From contig CAJSYZ010000012.1 in the NCBI GenBank assembly GCA_910574455.1, positions 923,317-987,316 of the forward strand: DNA of 64,000 nucleotides, in the 5' to 3' direction. The first letter of the stretch is position 1, and each line of letters starts with the position of its first letter. Position numbers and translations under genes: made by a program. Below are positions 23,109 through 34,543 of the stretch, piece by piece. The stretch comes from Trichaptum fuscoviolaceum (Eukaryota > Basidiomycota > Agaricomycetes > Hymenochaetales > Trichaptaceae). The notes beneath the pieces were generated by a model, which saw only the letters and a list, made by a program, of their open reading frames with translations, did no database searches and was not told where the DNA came from.

Positions 23109-23808
23109 CCCACTTCGAGGAAGGATTGTGGATGCTGCGCATGACTTACTATTGTTCATTTGGGATACATCGGAGTGCGGGATGTAGTATTAGTAAATTC
23201 CTTTCGTGTAGTGCAATTTCAGTGCCTTCGAGATTGTCTTTCACCAAGGATATTGCACGCTTCCGATGTAGGTGAAGTATAATCCAAATTGCGAGAAACA
23301 GAGCATGAAAAACTTAGTAAGAATAAAATTTATTATGATATAGGGCAGGTTTACTCTACTAATAGTACATCCCGAACTCGAAAGTGAGTACCGTGCCGTC
23401 TTTCTTGACTTCATACCATCACCATTCCAAACACCCTTGGCGGAAGTCGTGAGCCTTCATTGCTAATGAGGAAGCGCTTATAATACGGTTTACCCTATCA
23501 GAAATTGCTTAAGACAGAAGATATCCGGAGGCAGGTGACACCGATATTACTTTGCTTTGTTGCTGATCAAGTTCTTCGACTCTGTTAAACGTCCTTCAAC
23601 ATTGAGAATCCGTGGCTTGACTTCGCCGAACTGATAACGCGTGGAAAGGAACTACTTTGACTTCTGGCCCGACTCGACTGCTGCCACTGTCAAGCAAGAT
23701 TTGACGCCTTCGGTACTTCTGTCGTCTTCTGTGTGGGAACTTCTGAGTCTCCGCCAGCCATATAACTCGAAGTGAGAATCGTGAAGCTTCAACATAGTGA
23801 CTGCGACT
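23109..23808. other. Intergenic, no clear gene
   Basis: A short minus-strand frame near 23365-23460 reads like protein (WYEVKKDGTVLTFEFGMYY) but has an internal stop and no splice support. Otherwise nothing is seen. Confidence 0.4.
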
Positions 23809-25811
23809 ATGCAAACAGACTTCAAGAAATATGGCTCTAGCTATAGCTTTGGTATCGACAATGATGACCACCGTCAAATAAAGCTAGAGACACTCACCTC
23901 TCCCAGCACTAGTACATTTTATAGGTCAACCGAGGCCTTGCAGAAGACAAGATATCATGACGAAGAGGAGGAAGAAGTAGAGGCAGGTTCAGCGGGATTT
24001 AGGGCATGGTCGACTGTTGCTGGAGCGTACGTACTCGTTCTTATGCCAAAATCTTCATTTCGTTGAAAGCGGAGCAGGTGGCTTATTCAATTCTGTGGCT
24101 TTGGGTACGTACGTTGGATATTTTTGAGAGTATTCTGAAATCAATATTCGAAATTCTAGGTACACGAATGCTTTCGGTGTATACGAAGGTGGGCCAGGCA
24201 GGGAAGAGCGGCGTTCTGCATGAACTCACACCTGCGTAGATTTCTATGTACGCGACTTTCTTGTTGAAAGTACTTCATCGCAAATAAGGTGTGTAACGTT
24301 ACTGTATGCCATTTGCCTGTCTAATACGTTCTTTGGATAAGCTGGATTGGAAGTGTTCAATTCTTCCTGCTCATGGCTTTTGGTGTCTTCTCTGGCGGTC
24401 TTTTTGACAAGGGCTACTTCTACCACCTGCTTATCACCGGCTCTTGTCTCTTTGTGCTTTGTCTCTTCATGCTTTCCCTTGTGCAAGCTGGGCACTTCTA
24501 TCAAGTCTTCCTCTCCCAAGGCTTAGGTGTCGGACTCGCCGCTGGACTTATTCATGTACCATCTATAGCCATCTTGGCACAACACTTTCCTGATCCTCAC
24601 GACCGAGCTCGGGCAATGGCGCTCGTAGCCTCCGGGTCTTCCGCTGGCGGAATCCTTCACCCCATAATGCTCAACAGCCTTCTTCACGGTCGTTTAGGCT
24701 TTCACAATGGCGTCCGGGCAAGCGCCGGGCTCATCGGTGGCTGTCTGCTTCTTGCGTGTCTCTTGATGCGTCCGAAATATCCGACGCGTCCGGAGCAGAG
24801 GGCAAAGGCAAGTGAGTTGTTAGGGAAGTTCGTGAGAGACAAGACGTACGTCATCGCAGTTGTTGGGTAAGTGTCAAGCTTTATTCGCTTCCCGGAGCTG
24901 AAGAACCATGTCGATACAGCTTATCCCTAAGCATGCTCGGCGCCTTCATGCCAGTATTCTATCTGCAGCTTTATGCCGTGCTTCATGGCATTGACACCAC
25001 TTTCGCTTTCTACGCTGTACGTTTCGGCTCTATTTTTTATTTCCTAAATTCTAATCTTTATCTGGCATTCAGCTTACTATCTTTAATGGCGCTTCACTCG
25101 TGGGACGCATAGCTCCCGGTCTTGTCTCCAAACGAATAGGTGTGATAAACGTGATGCTCATCTGCGTATCTGCTGTCATGGCTCTCCTTTTCGGGCTCCT
25201 TGGCGTGAAGAGCCTTGCCAGCGTAGCCGTATTCGCCGTGCTTTATGGGTTCTTCACTGGGGCTTGTAAGTGCTTCTTGTCCTCCGAGTTGCATGTCAGA
25301 GTTGCCCTTACCTTCTTCCTTAGATCTGTCAATGATGAACCCTATGCTGGCGGTCTTGTGTGATCGTACGGAAGAACTCGGGTAATACTTATTTTCGTCG
25401 TCCCTTCCTTGACTTACCAAGCCCCCTTTGTGCTGTTCAGGGCACGTATGGGGTTTGCATTCATCTTCACAGGTGAGTTAGTTGTTTCTTTGTCCAAGAG
25501 CTTAAATCGAACATTGCTATCGTCTCGTAAGGTTTAGCTTGCCTCATAGGTATGTGTTGCCATCTCCCTTCTACTTGCCATATGATGTAATGACTGTATC
25601 TGAAGGCCCACCAATAAATGGAGCTCTTCTCGGCCCTGGTTATGTCTGGTGGAAGTCGATAGTGTTCAGCGGTGTACGTCCCGTGCGTTTGTCTTCAGCT
25701 TATTCTAACTCTGCAATTTAGGTGGTCACTTTTGGTGGTATGCTCGCCTTCATCATACTCCGTGTACTGCTGTGGAGGAAAAAGGACGATGCAGCTAGAT
25801 GGATCGTTTAA
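23809..25811 (+). CDS. MFS transporter, monocarboxylate-porter type
   Basis: A multi-exon gene starting at the ATG at 23809. A cytosolic N-terminus of about 70 residues with an acidic run (DEEEEEVEAG) leads into TM1 (WLIQFCGFGYTNAFGVYEDF), typical of fungal MCT-like (SLC16-type) porters. TM2 to TM6 include ISWIGSVQFFLLMAFGVFSG, the R-x-R-A stretch DRARAMALVASGSSAGG and PIMLNSLLHGRLGF. The second half has LYAVLHGIDTTFAFY, IFNGASLVGRI and the final LACLIGPPINGALLG. It ends with a short basic tail. About 12 membrane segments in all. Likely in the plasma membrane, moving monocarboxylates or related small molecules; the substrate is unknown. It converges with a paralog at 26305-28501. Confidence 0.88.
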
Positions 25812-26304
25812 CTTATTTAATATTCCCGTCGGTAAGACGTTTGGTGTTATTTTAACCCCACTGTATTATAAGACCGTTCAAATTGTCCGGCCCAAACAAG
25901 TTGTTGTATTAATGCTAGTAAGAAGAAACTGTTCTTTGATCAGGTTAGAAAAACGAATCTCTCGGATGAAAGGCATGGCAAACGATGAAGTGAGAAGCCT
26001 GATGTATCAGGTATAAAGCATCAACACGCTTCTATTTCTCGAGATGGACTACAAGTAGTGTTACTGTATGTACATTTCCGATACCAAGTACATCAGTCTC
26101 ATCCACCCAGTTTGACGCGAAGATCACACCTCGCCAAAGGGAAGGAGCAGTCAGATGCGCATACGTAAGAAATTGTCCCTGCTGTCCTAAATCTTCGCGG
26201 CGCGCGAAAATAATGGGATTGGTCATAACTACCCATCAAGCAGCAATGATGTCCTGTCCCTACCATGGTGTGATACTCTCGAGCCTGCTGTTGACTGTCT
26301 CATT
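25812..26304. other. Intergenic between convergent MFS genes
   Basis: Contains the 3' UTRs of both transporters. Short frames only; no gene is supported. Confidence 0.6.
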
Positions 26305-28501
26305 TTAGATTACCCACCCGGCATTCTTCCTCCGGACAAGTATGTGCCGTGATGCGATGAAGAGAACGACGCCAACCGCGCAAATAACCTATGGCACGAA
26401 GTGGAAAGAAAACATCAATGAGACACCAATGTGTGGCAGCGGCGTAGTTGAAAGACGTACGCCGTCAAATATGATAGGTCTCCACCATCGGTATCGGCTG
26501 GTCAGGAGTGCACCAGCGATAGGAGTACCTAAGAAAGGTCGGTATGTCACAGTTAATTCGCGACAAGGAGAGATATGGTGACTCGTACCAATCAAGCTAC
26601 CCAGTCCTTAATCAGGAGTGAGTAAAGAGAAAATGACAGTGAGAGTGGGGAACACATACCACCCAGAGTGAACGCGACACCCATTCGAGCACTAGGCTGA
26701 GTGTCAGTGAAGATGCCTTCGGGGTTATGTTTAAAACACATACCCAATTTCTGTCGGATTCTCGGCAAGTAGCGCCAGCATAGGTGCCATTAAGGATATG
26801 TCTGAACATCGAGAGTGGAATTCAGAATCAGAGAGAATCTGAAATAGACAGGGGAAGGGGGAAGACTAACAAGCACCGGAGAAAAAGCCGTAGAGAGCCC
26901 CAAACGCCGCGACGCTCCCCGTCGATGCGACGCCAAGCATTGCGAACATCAGGACCGTGCAGACGAAGCTTGCGAGGATGAGCATGTTCGCTACCCCAAT
27001 GCTTTTCGAGAAGAACCCCGGGACAACGCGTCCGATGAGGGAGGCTCCGTTTAGGATGGAGAGCTGCGATTGGCCGGGTTCAAGTCATTGTCAGGGGGTT
27101 GCTCCGGATCTTGACCGCATGACTCTAATATCTAAAGCTCACCGAATAGAATGCAAAGTCCGCACTGAGGTTATGCTTGATTGCGTCGAGCTGCAGGTAG
27201 AAACAGGGGAAGAAAAAGACCATCTCATAGAGCGCGAATCTGTTCTATCATGATTAGTGACCCTCCAAGCGATGTAACGTTATGGAAATACCACACACCC
27301 AAGCGCTGCATATACATACGCACTGTCTTTTGTAAACTTCTTAATCGCTGGAATAATATGCAAGCTCTTCTTGGCCCCAGCATCTCCGAGTTTGTGCTCC
27401 GCTTTTGGGTATTTCGTGCGCATGATAGCAAGGGCAATGAAGTGCAGGCCAGCGACGAGCCCGGCGCTGGCACGTACGCCGCCGGCAAAGCCAATCTTGC
27501 TGTAGAAGAGATTGTTGAGCATGATGGGGTGCAGGAGACCGCCGAGCGACGAGCCCGAGACGGCGATGCACATTGCGATGGCGCGTTTATGCGGAGAGGG
27601 GAAGTGCTGGGCGAGGATTCCAAGGGATGGGATATAAGAGAGGGCCGCTCCTAGACCTACGCCGGGGCCTTGGGCGAGAAAGACCTGTTGAAGATGATGA
27701 GATGACTGTGAAGATAATGTAGTATAACTATTTACCTGATAGTAGTGGTCGGGCTTCGCGAGGGAAAGCATGAAGAGGCTGAAGACCAAGATTATGGAGC
27801 CAAGCACAATCAGGTGGTAGCTATGATATCTTAAATCAGTCGTATACACCTTGTGTTCTTCGGGTTCACTCACCAATATCCTCGGTCAAAGAAATGACCA
27901 ATGAATAGACCTAGCGAAAGCATCAGGAATGTCTCGACACTGCCTATCCAGCTATACGATACGTTAGAAAGGATGAAAGAAATCAGAATGATGAGAACGA
28001 GCCTTATTTGTGACGCAGTGTTTTTGGTTAGGAAAACGCGAACATAATAATCTATAGAAAATAGCGCTTAAGTTGGGCACTTGTGACAAAGATACTGTTT
28101 TGTGAACCTTGGTATACGCCGAATGCATTTGAGTACCTGTTTGAATGGAGAGGAGATTAGATGAGTATAACAATATCCGTTGCAGGTGCACTTACCCGAA
28201 TCCAGTAAATTGGATGATGAACCTATCAGTGACGTTATAGACGACTAAAGTGAGTGAGCTAAATGACTGACGCTCCGCAAACGGCTAGCCAGCCCCATAT
28301 GCCAGCGCTGCTCTCGTCATCTCGAGAAGCAGTCTCAGGTCGGGAAGCAGGTGTTTCGGATTCAGCAACTTTCTGAGACTCTACATCTTGCAGTGCGTCC
28401 GAGCCATCCTTAGAATCCTCTTCGCCCTTCACTGATCCTTGAGAATCTTTCTCGTAAGAGCCTGAGTACCTTTCCGTTCCGGTTTCAACAGTGTGTGCCA
28501 T
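26305..28501 (-). CDS. MFS transporter, monocarboxylate-porter type (paralog)
   Basis: A multi-exon gene starting at the ATG at 28501. A hydrophilic N-terminus rich in Ser, Glu and Asp (about 70 residues) precedes TM1 FIIQFTGFGYSNAFGVYQDY. The remaining landmarks mirror the neighbouring gene: ISWIGSVETFLMLSLGLFIG, a KRAIAMCIAVSGSSLGG loop, PIMLNNLFYSKIGF, ILNGASLIGRVVPG and GSLIGTPIAGALL. It ends RRKNAGWVI at a TAA (26305-26307). The downstream exon structure matches the paralog (donor after IIFDG). It is probably a plasma-membrane carrier for small organic acids. Extra frames upstream of the start (to 28606) are in phase but begin without a better ATG. Confidence 0.87.
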
Positions 28502-29547
28502 AGAATTTGTTGTCAGAGATGTGGGTCGTGAAGAGTCGTGAACGAAGTATTTCGTGCGCTGAAAACGATGTCGGACAAGTAAGGCTGGGAGACAGGTGAA
28601 AAGCAAAAGAAACAGAAACAGGAGAGGTTGGACCCGGTCCTCTCGGTAGCCTCAGACTCAACTCATCATGAGACCTTGGGGATTTTATACATACGCCCGT
28701 ATGCGAGGCGGAACTCGTAAATCCATTTTATCCGCTGTATTCCGAGTTCCGGTTGAGGCCAAGAGCTGTAACATCTGGGGTGATCAGCGCACATGGGGTT
28801 GAAGAGCGGCAGGCACGCAGCGTTCGGACAAGATCCTATTGGTCCGGGGTAGGCTGCCGAGGCAAAGCTATAAGTTCATTTCATATGGTGGTTCGAGAGC
28901 GTCCTATAGACGATGGCCGAGTTGATATTACTTTTACGCATCTATGACTCACCGACAGCAGGATAGGCAGATGCGTCTCTACATTTGCTTCACTTGCGCT
29001 TGCAAGACGATGTACATACGTCTGTCGAAGGGGATTATGTTGGCTTCCTAGCATTTGGGGTCTCCAGGAGATATCACGCCATTTCCCTTGTCACATTTGC
29101 CCTAGAAGCTTGCGAACCCGATGAAGTAAACTGAAGACGATGAATGGCATAAGAGAACCACATAGACATCCTGTTGAGCTCACGGGAACTACAGTAGATA
29201 AGATTCTGATAGAATTCATAGGACTTGCGATTGAGCCGAGAGAAGAAGATGCGAATGTTCAAGTTGTGAAACATGGTAGACTTGCTCCCACATTCCACTC
29301 TAGTACGTATTTTATCTTGTGCGATCTTTTCGAGAAGACAGATGTGAGCAAAAAGTCTTCGTAAATAAGGAACGAAGAAGAGAAGAAAATGACATATGTT
29401 TTTCCATGTTCGAATCCTCAGGCTATGTTCTCGGTAAATGCCGCTCAAAACTGTACAGGTGACAAAATAAGGTTTGCACGCACCGAGCTCTTGCAGTACT
29501 TTGAGGATGGGCACGCAGTAAGTCATCAACGAAAGGCCGACTTCATC
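28502..29547. other. Intergenic, promoter region of eL38
   Basis: No gene is supported. Open frames at 29074-29619 on the minus strand and 29140-29364 on the plus strand overlap the eL38 leader and have no recognisable content. Confidence 0.6.
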
Positions 29548-30008
29548 ATGGTACGATGTCAAAGCCAGACAATTATGCTTTGGAGTCGGGGAGCTGACAA
29601 CCATCTTTGAATACTTCACAGCCGAAACAAATCTCGGATATCAAAAAATTCATCGAGTACACGCAGCGCAAGGATGCGAAGGGTTAGTCAATTCATTCGG
29701 CTTCACGAAAGCTTAGATTTTGGTTGCTGAAAGGATTTCATGGTTACTGGAATACAGCTGCACGGATAAAGAAGAATGCGACACGGTCAGGAAAGGTGCA
29801 GACGAAGTTCAAGCTCCGGTGTGCGCGCCAGCTGTACACTCTCGTGCTCGATGACCCCGAGAAGGCGGAGAAGTTAAAGTCGAGTTTACCACCTGGTGCG
29901 CAACAATTAGTGATATCAATCTCAACTCCGTTCACTAATCAGAACTTACTGCTCTATGCAGGTCTCACTGTCCAGGAGATCTCAAAAACGACAAAGAAGT
30001 CGAAATAA
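29548..30008 (+). CDS. RPL38: Ribosomal protein eL38
   Basis: Four exons (29548-29550, 29622-29682, 29758-29895, 29962-30008) give 82 residues, the expected size. The first exon holds only the ATG codon. The N-terminus [20 protein letters not shown], the core [20 protein letters not shown] and the ending [14 protein letters not shown] are diagnostic of eukaryotic eL38, a small basic protein of the 60S subunit. The ATG|GT junction is a feature often seen in ribosomal protein genes. It is a housekeeping gene in an otherwise accessory neighbourhood, and a useful anchor for synteny. Confidence 0.96.
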
Positions 30009-30045
30009 ACATTTTTATTTCGATTTCTGTTTGTCTACTCCTTCT

Positions 30046-30867
30046 CAGCTTGCGATGATTGGGCCTCTCGATTCTATGTGGCAGAGGCTTCGTTCCCTCC
30101 ATCCAGCATTTAATATGTCAGATGATGTATGCTGTATAAACCAACACATGCGAGCATGGCCTTGCCAGGCGTTTCCTTTTGTTTCATCTTATCCGTTTGC
30201 CTGGTGTGCACGTTTACCGGCCGTCTTTTCAAGTCAATCGCATCCGGTCAGAGGAGTATGGCGTAAAGGGTCTCCGATCGTCTAAGCCGCAGCTCAACTG
30301 GTTGACGATGCTACCCTGTTACTTCGGCTGTCTTTCTCGCACTCGAAAGTGCTATTCGTGTTGTCTTTGGCTGTATATTGCAGAAGAAACTCCGTCGTCC
30401 GTCTCCGCTACTGAATAAGTTTACAGGGTATATATTTGAATACGGCAGACCTAATCATTCTGTGGCCACTTTGACTCGTGCTCAGGCTCTTGGTTTTCTT
30501 GATTGGACTTGTTAACTTCGTTCTCAATCTTCAACTGGTTTGTTCTCGTTTTAGTATTGGAATACTCTGGTTCCAGATTGTCTGTGATTCAAAACAGAAC
30601 ACTTTGAATATCTTTTAACTTGAAGGACTCTATGTCGATGCTTTCGCTTGTCTCAATTGCACGGAAGACATGAGTGAATGGATGCTGACAGTCTTGGCTA
30701 TGTCGCGTTTTCCGCAGCTGGTTTGCCTCGACATCACAGTTGATTACATATCACAGGCAACTCCGGACTGTATGCTCAAGCAAGTGCTCATCCATAACCC
30801 GCAGTTGAAAGAACTCAGAGTTAACCTCGCCGATGATAGGAAGGTAAGGCTTCTTAATGCTTGCTAG
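30046..30867 (+). pseudogene. Possible F-box/LRR-type gene remnant
   Basis: Plus-strand pieces resemble parts of Agaricomycete F-box proteins: GPLDSMWQRLRSLHPAF near 30060 looks like the region just after an F-box, and FPQLVCLDITVDYIS near 30710 followed by NPQLKELRVNL looks like leucine-rich repeat strands. Stops between them are not removed by good introns. It is therefore reported as a likely decayed gene, at low confidence. Confidence 0.3.
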
Positions 30868-31333
30868 TTACAGGAGACCAAGCTTTGTGCTATGTGATCT
30901 TGGAGTCGGTTAACACTTTTGATTCTTCTTCAGCCGCCCACTAAGTGTCTCTACATCTAGTACGGCCATTCTCGTCTAACAACATTTAGCAAGGTTGATA
31001 TTAATGTAGATAAATACAACGACGAACAGCAAATGAACCAGTCGTTCTGTACACTGTCTTGACGGCTGCATGTAGGCCCGGGCTTGTATTGCTACAGTAT
31101 ATTTCTGTACTAAGCTGATAGATGCAACACTGTAAAATTCGACAAAGGTGGCAACAGAATCATAGTAAGTACATAATGTGAAGTATACGAAAATACGAGA
31201 CAAATGACAACAAGCCGAAGGGAATGGAATGTCATTTTAGAAGGGAGGGATAGGGACTCAGGTTTTGTGTCAATTGATCAGGCGTGTGGTAAAGATAGAA
31301 AGGTCTTTTCTATTGGGCTTACGGCATCGGTGT
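30868..31333. other. No gene seen
   Basis: Short frames only, probably including the 3' UTR of the minus-strand gene that ends at 31334. Confidence 0.6.
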
Positions 31334-32040
31334 CTATTCCATTCCACTCGGGACCTTCTGCAGCGCTCCGAAAACAGTGGAAAATACCGTATGCACTGCG
31401 CCGCATCCTTTCCGCACAGCCTTAGCAACCCGTTTCCCGCCTTTCTCGAGCGCAGAAGGCTCTTGTGAAGCCAGTGTTCTGTCCATCGTAGGGTCAATAT
31501 CCAAGAACAGCACAATCGGGTTCGCCTTCGAGAAACCACATCCGTTGACACGAAGTTCCACCTTTTCGTGTCCCCGAATCAGAGTGAAGCTGGACGTTGT
31601 CGTGAGGCGAGTGGTGGATTGGTTTGGGTCGTTTGAAATGTAGAGCTTCGCCCGAAGAGGGTGGATGCCTTCGCGCGTGCAGATGTATTCAAGATAGTCT
31701 TTCGCCAGACCGGGAGGTGGCACTCGATGAATGTGCAAGAACGACAGTGCTGAATCCTCCGCGCACGCTGGATAGAATGACGTGTATGGTGCACTGTATG
31801 TCACTGGTTCATCCGTCAGTTGTGGCAAGCTCTAGCCAAAGTACCTTGCCACTCACTGAGACGATAGTAGACTATGACAATGGCAATTGAGCGTGCGTAA
31901 GCCTTGGGATCACGAAACAGAGGTTAGTATATAATGCAGCACTCACCTTTCGTCCTGTTGACACGCGTGCCTCCTGGCGAGCCCGGGGAAGAAGTGACTG
32001 ACACTGAGCGCGCTGACGGCGAATAACCTACGCTACCCAT
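31334..32040 (-). CDS. Unknown fungal protein, shorter member of a tandem pair
   Basis: A first exon from the ATG at 32040 (Ser/Pro-rich, ending TRVNRTK) and a main exon ending in TAG at 31334 are clear. The junction between them is not fully resolved, and one or two small introns lie in 31830-31947. The main exon carries VPPPGLAKDYLEYICTREGI, a middle with ELRVNGCGFSKANPIVLFLD, and a Cys-containing C-terminus (AVRKGCGAVHTVFS). The same three landmarks occur in the same order in the gene at 32945-34273, so the two are paralogs. I recognise no named domain. There is no signal peptide or membrane helix. Confidence 0.6.
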
Positions 32041-32944
32041 GTCCTCTTTACCGTCGACCGTCGACTGACAACGTGCGGGGGGTGCATGAGAGGTCGTAAA
32101 AGAAAGCGAGAAAGCTGGACACGCGGATTGCTTCTAGTGAGCGGTAATCGCGGTTCAGTCCGAAGGAAAACAACATTTCTTCAGCTTCTGGTACTGCACG
32201 TGCAGTTATCAAGCGAGTATCATTGAGTGGCAGGTACGGAAGCGAGCCTGATTAGGAAGGTAGAGTTCCCTTTTGGGGAACAATCAGGTCCGTGTTACTG
32301 GATATTGGGAGCAAATAAAAGGCACGCGTTTCATTTCCAAGTTTCTGTTGCATTTCACTTCTTCTAATTTCGATAATGGCTTCATCTCTAGCATTCCATT
32401 GGTCTTACTATCATCGTAAATGTAATGGAGCGTCTCACTAAGCCCACAACTTGACACCGAATATCTCATCCAGCTGGCGAAATATATGTACATTCGATGA
32501 GAATAACACTAGCTCTTGAAAAGCTGTTCGGTCGTTAAAGCTATGTCAGCTAGTCCCAAGCGCCAGCCTATGCCAGTGCATAGTCGCCATTTACGCACAG
32601 CATCACGATGCATATTCATCCACTGTACATATTACGTCATTTCCTTGCCAGATATGCTAGATATCTAAGTAATACACCTTATCTTACAAGCGCACATACA
32701 TGTAGAGGTATAGCCCCTTTGCTGAAAATTTACCACTTTCTCAAGTCAGTTGCGCTATGCAGCCTGACGTATCTGAGTGATATAGTAGCGATTAGAGTCT
32801 ACGAAGGACACGCGGCCTACTCTCTTGAACCACTGACGTCTCAGGGCTGTGCTCCGGCCTCTGGCAAGGCCATAAGCAGCACAAGAATAAGTTATTCCTA
32901 CAAAACACATCATTAACAAGTTCAAGTTCAATCTGCTGTATTGC
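32041..32944. other. Intergenic between the tandem unknown genes
   Basis: AT-rich, no supported gene. It should hold the promoter of the shorter paralog. Confidence 0.6.
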
Positions 32945-34273
32945 TTACTGAGGATTCCTTGAGTACAACTCGGGATTTCCACAGGACCAAAATGCAATCC
33001 ACCCACCCCGAAACCCCGCACAATGTCCGGCCGGAAAGTCTTTCAGAAAGTCAACAACGCATGAACCGAAAGCACTACACCCTCTTCCTGTGACAATCAC
33101 AGCTTGCTCGCCCCCCGTGACGAAGACAGACCTTCTCTCAGACGCGTCCTTCCTATCCATACCCCTTGAGATGTTAACGTGCACGAGTAACGGGTTGAGC
33201 TCGCTCGATCCGCAGCCGTTTCTTCGCAGGAGCAGCATTTCATCCAGGTCGATTGGTTCTACGGCGGGAGTTGTGACTTTGTCGTCCACGTTGCTGTCAC
33301 TGGCCAGATACATCTCAACTCGGCTCGAATGGATCTTCTCCCGGGAGCAGATTAGAGCAACGAAGTTTCGTGCTAGACCCGGAGGAGGGACATGCTGCGC
33401 GTAGAAATAAGATAGTGATGGATCGTCGGCGTAAATTGGCTGATAGGAGCTATAAGGTCCGAAAGGGCATGCTGGAATACTCTCAGCGGGTAGAGACCAA
33501 CTAAAGCATGGAAATGTGTACTAAGCCTGTAGTAAACTGAACAAGACCGTTCAGTAAGTCAACGCATTGTGATATTAGAAAGTCGAATCGTTGTACCTTT
33601 CGTGAGCTTGGATAGATTCGGACCGCGGATATTTGGGAACGTCGTTTCGGAGGGAACATAGTTGGTGTAGTCTAGGGGCAACATACCGACAGGCTGCTCG
33701 GTGATGAAGGTGCCACTATCATCATGGTCTATCACATCTTGATCACGTTCCTCACCAGCGCTTCTTGCACCGCCCGCATCCGATGCCACAACACGCCCAG
33801 CAGCCAAGTCTTGATATGCAGATGGGCCTGTATCGCTGGCCTGAGCATCCGCTACGCCCGTCTGCGGCATCTCAATCACAGTGGTCGCTTGAAGTCTGTC
33901 GTGAGTGATGCCCTCACTGGCAGCGTAAGGATTGCGGTTCGACCAGTGTGTGTGTTGAGATTGCTGAGTTGGTACCGCCTGTAAAGATTTACTGTTGTTG
34001 TCAAGCCAGCTGAGAATCGAGCTTGCGCCACGCATTTACTACGTAGAGTCTGGAGTTGGACGATGAGGTGAAGAGAAAATAACACGTTCCGCGGACGTAG
34101 TCTTTCTCATCGACCGAGAGAGGCGCCGAAAGAGTCACAGGACTAGACAAATCAAATAAGTGGTATTCTTTAAAAGAGCCTAGGACTCCATCACCGCCGC
34201 CAACCTTGGGCAGAACGTTAGATTCAGCGGCTGGAAAGGCTTCTTTTGACTTTGGAAAGACGTAATGGCACAT
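32945..34273 (-). CDS. Unknown fungal protein, longer member of a tandem pair
   Basis: It starts at the ATG at 34273. Exon 1 encodes a domain with GSFKEYHLFDLSSPVTLS and DYVRGTCYFLFTSSSNSRLYV; a GTAAAT...ACAG intron then leads into a Ser/Asp-rich linker ending NLSKLTK. After a further intron the last exon carries YAQHVPPPGLARNFVALICS, LLRRNGCGSSELNPLLVHVN and GRGCSAFGSCVVDF, homologous to the gene downstream. It ends at a TAA at 32945. Compared with its paralog it has an extra N-terminal domain of about 70 residues. Function is unknown. Conservation of VPPPGLA and NGCG between the copies suggests a folded domain under constraint. Confidence 0.6.
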
Positions 34274-34543
34274 GCTGCATCAGAGTACAGCACTGCTTGC
34301 AATCCGAAGCGTTGACTGCAGATAGTGAGCGGCATTGTTAGCGTCGAGATATGGTAAGTGCCGATCAATAGCATAAAGAAGAAAGCTTCGCCACTGGCAA
34401 TTATCGTAAAGATGCCGAAGTGCAGTGTCCGGAAATTGCCGGATCAAAGAGAGTGCCGAGTGCAGCCGACAACTTCTTACCGTCGCTCAAAAGTTCGTGC
34501 AAAACATTCGGTATATATTTACGAAGCAACATATCGCTCTTAG

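Noticed and set aside
29405..29425. GTTCGAATCC resembling a tRNA B box
   Set aside because: No A box at the right distance and no cloverleaf could be built. It lies in the leader of eL38.
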